NCBI RefSeq assembly: GCF_016428905.1
Contig: NZ_JAELTQ010000003.1
Coordinates: forward strand, 1 to 64,000
Length of the DNA: 64,000 nucleotides
Direction: 5' to 3'
Source of the DNA: Dyella sp. ASV24
GTDB taxonomy: Bacteria > Pseudomonadota > Gammaproteobacteria > Xanthomonadales > Rhodanobacteraceae
Shown: positions 60,547-64,000 of the stretch, piece by piece
How positions within the stretch are numbered: position 1 is the stretch's first letter
How the letters are laid out: each line of letters begins with the position of its first letter
Translations under genes and position numbers: made by a program
Notes under the pieces: model-generated
The model's database searches: none
Told to the model about the DNA's origin: nothing
The model's input: the letters and a program-made list of their open reading frames with translations, nothing else

Positions 60547-60749
60547 GCGCTCACCTCACTGTGACGGCGCACGCTGAGCGGACGCATGTCGGTCCATTCG
60601 CGTTCGATATGCGCCAGGCAGTCGGTTCGTGTGCCCTGGTGGCCTTCGGCGCGCCAGCCCAGCGGGATGTCCCTTCCACTAGGCCAGATCGAATATTGCA
60701 GCTCGTCGTTGATGACTACGACGAATTGTTCTTCGCTTGTTGCCTGCAT
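60543..60749 (-). CDS. MbtH-like NRPS helper protein
   Basis: A 68-residue protein. The ATG at 60749 has AAGGAG before it. The family signature is nearly complete: [19 protein letters not shown], followed by the invariant Trp and RPLS near the end ([12 protein letters not shown]). MbtH proteins bind and activate NRPS adenylation domains, here almost surely the adenylation-carrier protein encoded 81 bases upstream. Confidence 0.92.
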   Translation of the reverse strand: MQATSEEQFVVVINDELQYSIWPSGRDIPLGWRAEGHQGTRTDCLAHIEREWTDMRPLSVRRHSEVSA

Positions 60750-60830
60750 GGTGTGTCTCCTTGACATCGGTCCATCGGAAAGTGGCGAGCGAACACCGGC
60801 GCGAACGTTGCGACGCGCCCAGTGCTGAGT

Positions 60831-62729
60831 TCAAGCCGGCGACAGCGTCTGGCTTTCGATCAGCTTGAGTGTGTGTACACGGGTGAAAAGCTCTTCAAGT
60901 GTTTCCACTTCAAACAATGTGGCGAGCGGGATATCGACGCCATGCTTCTCGCTGACGGTGGCGCAGAAGCGCATGGCGCTCAGCGAATCGCCACCGATAT
61001 CGAAGAAGTTGTCGCCCGGCTGGATCTGCGGCTGGCCAAGCAACTGACGCATGCAGTCGAGTAGTGACTGGGTCAGTGCATCTGTTTCCTTCGCCAGGGG
61101 CACGCCATCGGCCGCGGATTTCTTGGCTGGGTCATTGACAAGTTCGGCCAACGCCCGGCGATCGACCTTGCCATTGATGGTCAGGGGCAGTGCGTCGAGG
61201 AATGCGATGGTTCGCGGAACCATGTAGTCCGGCAGTGCTTCTCGAAGATGCTGTAGCAACGTGGGTGCATCCACATGATCGCTATCGCTGCGTCGCACCG
61301 CGAATGCGTGGAGCTCGGAAGCACCAGTAGATGGTTTGGCATGGATGACACAAACGTCTGCCAGAGAATCCGTTGCGCGCAACAGGGTTTCGATTTCACC
61401 AAGCTCCACGCGAAAGCCGCGGATCTTCACCTGTGTGTCGATGCGACCGAGATAGTCCAGTCGACCATCGACCGCCTGGCGCACCAGGTCGCCAGTGCGA
61501 TACATGCGCGAACCATCCGTGGCGAACGGGTCGGGTAGAAAGCGCTCCGCCGTCAGTGCGGGGTTGCCGAGATATCCCTGTGCCAGCCCAGTACCTGCGA
61601 TGAAGAGCTCGCCTTCGGCGCCAAGCGGCGCGGCCAGTCCGTTCTTGTCGAGCACATAGGCGGCCGTGCCAGGGATTGGCGTTCCAATCGGGATCGCCGT
61701 ATCGCTGGGTACGTCGGACGTCATGACGTGGCAATGCGAGAACGTTGTGACCTCGGTTGGACCATAGCCATTGACCAGCGCGCAACCGCCTGACTGGACG
61801 AACTGACTGGCAGCGGCAGGTGACATCACATCGCCACCGGCAAGGAGTACGCGGACGCTGGGCAAGCGTGACAGGGCTTCCCCGCCCAGTGCATTGAAGA
61901 CGCCTGTGCTCAGCAGCAGCACGGTGACACGGTGGGCTTCGACCAATGCACTGATCTCCTTGCCCGAGATGCGCGGCGGCGCCACGACCAGCGTCGCACC
62001 GGTAAGCAAGGCGCCCCAGATTTCGAACGTGGAGCCATCGAAAGCGATGGACATGCCGTGATAGACGACGTCGTCCGGCATGAAGCTGCAATAGTTTGCT
62101 CCGGTCACCAGGTCAAGAATGGCCCGATGTGGAATACATACGCCTTTGGCCTCGTTGGTGGAACCTGAGGTGTAGATGACGTAGGCCAGTTCGAGTGGAT
62201 GGAGATCGAGCGTGGGCAAGGGCTGCGTATGTTCGACGGACGCGACATCGACGGTGAGTCGCTTGCCGGTGAACCAGTCCGGCGCTGGTGCTCCCTTGGC
62301 GATGGCGAGAACCTTGATGCCCGCCGCTACCGCTTGCGCCGCCAGACGCTGTCCGGGCGCGGCTGGATCGAAAGGCACATACACAGCACCGATTTTCAGG
62401 ATGGCGAGCATCGCCACGATCGCCTCGGCCGACCGGTCCATGTACAGGCCCACGCAATCGCCGCGCTCCGCGCCTTGGTCGAGCAGGGTGCGCGCGGCGG
62501 CGTCGGACAGCCGGTCAAGCGCGCTGTAGCTGAAGCGTGCCTCGCCGTGGATGATCGCCGTCTTCTCCGGCAAGGCGCGCACGACGTGTGCGAACGCGAC
62601 GGGCAGGGAAGGCGATGGCGGAAATGGCGCATGGGTATTGCGTGCGACGCTCCTGCCTGAAGCGGCGGTGGGCATCGTGCCTGCAAGCATTCGGTCGACC
62701 ATCCTTCTTCTCCAAGCCTTGCCCTGCAT
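60831..62729 (-). CDS. Stand-alone NRPS adenylation-carrier (A-PCP) protein
   Basis: A 632-residue protein that should activate an amino acid as its adenylate and load it on its own carrier domain. Adenylation motifs: A3 YVIYTSGSTNEAKG, A4 AFDGSTFEIWGALL, A5 NGYGPTEVTT, A7 YRTGDLV and A10 INGKVDRRAL with Lys521. The carrier domain has the phosphopantetheine Ser582 in FFDIGGDSLSAM. No condensation domain is present. By-eye alignment to GrsA gives pocket residues D-G-F-L-L-G-G-T-F-K, close to Val/Ile codes. An ATG at 62702 is an alternative start. The loaded amino acid may be modified by the neighbouring enzymes and then released by the thioesterase. Confidence 0.92.
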   Translation of the reverse strand: MQGKAWRRRMVDRMLAGTMPTAASGRSVARNTHAPFPPSPSLPVAFAHVVRALPEKTAIIHGEARFSYSALDRLSDAAARTLLDQGAERGDCVGLYMDRSAEAIVAMLAILKIGAVYVPFDPAAPGQRLAAQAVAAGIKVLAIAKGAPAPDWFTGKRLTVDVASVEHTQPLPTLDLHPLELAYVIYTSGSTNEAKGVCIPHRAILDLVTGANYCSFMPDDVVYHGMSIAFDGSTFEIWGALLTGATLVVAPPRISGKEISALVEAHRVTVLLLSTGVFNALGGEALSRLPSVRVLLAGGDVMSPAAASQFVQSGGCALVNGYGPTEVTTFSHCHVMTSDVPSDTAIPIGTPIPGTAAYVLDKNGLAAPLGAEGELFIAGTGLAQGYLGNPALTAERFLPDPFATDGSRMYRTGDLVRQAVDGRLDYLGRIDTQVKIRGFRVELGEIETLLRATDSLADVCVIHAKPSTGASELHAFAVRRSDSDHVDAPTLLQHLREALPDYMVPRTIAFLDALPLTINGKVDRRALAELVNDPAKKSAADGVPLAKETDALTQSLLDCMRQLLGQPQIQPGDNFFDIGGDSLSAMRFCATVSEKHGVDIPLATLFEVETLEELFTRVHTLKLIESQTLSPA

Positions 62730-62796
62730 GGGCTCGCATCGGCGGGCCCGGTTTCTGGCATCGCATCCGTGCCACCTGTTGGCGCACGAACACCCC

Positions 62797-63522
62797 TCAC
62801 ACGATGTGTCGGCGCACGTCAGTACAGGCCAGGTCCTCCACCAGAGCGTCCGCCAATGTGGTCACGTGCTGGTGCATGAACATATGCCCGCCGTTGAATG
62901 CGCGACTTCGGAACGACGCACGGGTTTCCCTGCGCCACGACGCGAAGGCGTCGCCCACGCTGTCGTCCTGGCGGCCGTGGTAGGCGTACACCGGGACGTC
63001 CAACGGAGCGCTCTGTGGTTCGTGGGTTTCAAACAGCTTCAGATCCGCGCGCATGGATGGCGCGGAGAGCGTGATCAGTTCGGGCGAGGCAAGCAGTTCG
63101 TCCGGAACGCCGCCCAGATCGCGCAGTGCTTCGAACATGGCGCGATCGTCCATGCGGTGCAGCAGTTGCGGATGCTCGATGGACGTCGGTCCACGCAGTG
63201 CGCAGACCACCAAAGCGATGGGCGGTAGTGCGGATGAATCGCCATCTGTCGCCAGGCGTTGCATCACGTTCAGCGCCACCAGCGCGCCGAAGCTATACCC
63301 GAGGAAGGCATAGGGTTCGCGCAACTGTGGGCGTAGTTCGGTGGCAAGGGCGGTCTCAAGTTCCGGCCACGTGTCGATACAGCGTTCGCCACGTCGCCTG
63401 CCACGACCCGGGAGATCCATCGCCACCATCTCCATGCGGCCTCGCAACTGGCCGGCCAACGGCCTGAAGTTCCATGAGCTGCCGCCGGCGTAAGGGAAGC
63501 AGAAGAGCTTGGGCAGACTCAT
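62797..63522 (-). CDS. Type II thioesterase (GrsT-like)
   Basis: A 241-residue alpha/beta hydrolase that frees or edits acyl groups on carrier proteins. The nucleophile is Ser77 in AFLGYSFGALVAL, the acid is in YAYHGRQDDSV and the histidine in FNGGHMFMH. LFCFPYAGGSSWNFRPLA at the start is typical of type II enzymes. It overlaps the MFS gene by four bases. With a single A-PCP protein it may be the actual product-release enzyme. Confidence 0.9.
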   Translation of the reverse strand: MSLPKLFCFPYAGGSSWNFRPLAGQLRGRMEMVAMDLPGRGRRRGERCIDTWPELETALATELRPQLREPYAFLGYSFGALVALNVMQRLATDGDSSALPPIALVVCALRGPTSIEHPQLLHRMDDRAMFEALRDLGGVPDELLASPELITLSAPSMRADLKLFETHEPQSAPLDVPVYAYHGRQDDSVGDAFASWRRETRASFRSRAFNGGHMFMHQHVTTLADALVEDLACTDVRRHIV

Positions 63523-64000
63523 GGGAGTGATGCCTCGGCGGTCCGCGATGGTTTCATGTCGGGCGGCGCTCGACGGAAGAGCGCGTCGTCGGCCTGCTGC
63601 TGGATAACGTCCTTGTCCAGGATCACCGAGTCGGGAATGGCGTCAGGCAGGGTTTCCTCCAGGCGCCGCAGTGGCGGATAGAGCAAGCCCAACACGGTGA
63701 GCGCAATGGAAAGCAGCCCGACGATCATGATCATGACCGCCGTACCGCGCGCTGCGCCTTGGCCTACCCAGTGCTGGACGAACGAAGCCATCTGCGCATC
63801 GGCGAGCATCGGCTGGAAGATCCTGTCGACCAGCCAGCCGGCGAGCAGCGTGCCCAGCGGCATCAACGAGCGGGCCAGCATCTGGTTGGCGGCGATCACC
63901 CGCCCTTGCAGTTCCAGCCCCACCTTGACCTGTACCAGCGACAGCCAGTGCGCATTGATGAAGGCGGTGCACACGCCAATGCCGAACATGCCGGCCATTG
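63519..64000 (-). CDS. MFS transporter, C-terminal fragment
   Basis: The last 160 or so residues of a major facilitator transporter that continues past the right edge. The sequence has GRVIAANQMLARSLMPLGTL followed by a helix pair and a final helix (GTAVMIMIVGLLSIALTVLG), then a 50-residue polar tail. It resembles enterobactin-type exporters found beside NRPS genes. It overlaps the thioesterase start by four bases and is the first visible gene of this operon; earlier genes may lie outside the window. Confidence 0.78.
   Translation of the reverse strand, partial: MAGMFGIGVCTAFINAHWLSLVQVKVGLELQGRVIAANQMLARSLMPLGTLLAGWLVDRIFQPMLADAQMASFVQHWVGQGAARGTAVMIMIVGLLSIALTVLGLLYPPLRRLEETLPDAIPDSVILDKDVIQQQADDALFRRAPPDMKPSRTAEASLP

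Overview
The window is GC-rich DNA with dense, mostly overlapping genes. It looks like a gammaproteobacterium of the order Lysobacterales (Xanthomonadales), probably a Rhodanobacteraceae-type soil or plant-associated bacterium. This placement is inferred from the very long TonB-dependent sugar receptor inside a glycoside-hydrolase locus, the split PqiA genes and the general gene style; no rRNA or housekeeping marker is present to confirm it. No tRNA, rRNA, CRISPR array, insertion sequence or prophage was seen.

Left part (1-35 kb). The left edge holds the membrane anchor of a trimeric autotransporter adhesin. Next is a Fur-box-controlled FecA-type receptor with a PepSY membrane protein, facing a MASE1 sensor protein with a degenerate kinase region. 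A secreted protein with three Cys-containing repeats follows. From 7.1 to 22.2 kb lies an amino-sugar and mannan utilisation locus on the minus strand: GH76 mannanase, glucokinase-type kinase, GH20 hexosaminidase, a 1067-residue TonB receptor, an APC permease, a GH2 exo-glucosaminidase, a LacI regulator and a sulfotransferase. A perfect NagR-like palindrome lies before the kinase gene and TTTAGA/TCTAAA repeats lie before the mannanase gene. At 23.6-28.3 kb a PmrAB/QseBC-like two-component system sits beside a lipoprotein gene, two half-size PqiA genes and a small lipoprotein gene; three copies of a PmrA-box-like repeat link them. At 28.3-31.8 kb an ECF sigma factor, anti-sigma factor, subtilisin-like lipoprotein and FolE2 form one overlapping operon. 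At 31.9-35.3 kb lie an outer-membrane protein, a class I cytochrome c, a haem-binding outer-membrane protein and a cytochrome b561.

Polysaccharide operon (35.5-50.5 kb, plus strand). Fifteen tightly packed genes encode a 3-amino-3,6-dideoxyhexose module (ketoisomerase, aminotransferase, acyltransferase), a beta-propeller protein, a GNAT protein, a Wzx flippase, a Wzy-like polymerase, a Wzz-like protein and three glycosyltransferases. They also include an amidohydrolase, two methyltransferases and a radical SAM enzyme, which is unusual and suggests a specially decorated sugar or a tethered small molecule.

Right part (50.4-64 kb). Two adjoining units look like poorly described biosynthetic machinery. 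The first combines a PF14907-type nucleotidyltransferase, a second radical SAM enzyme, an HPr-kinase-like ATPase and a fused ABC exporter. The second, on the minus strand and running off the right edge, combines an MFS transporter, type II thioesterase, stand-alone NRPS adenylation-carrier protein with a Val/Ile-like pocket, MbtH protein, SnoaL-like protein, class IV aminotransferase, a DUF6875-like/YbaK fusion, a methyltransferase and a flavin-reductase-like protein. This 50-64 kb region is the best candidate for an undescribed system.
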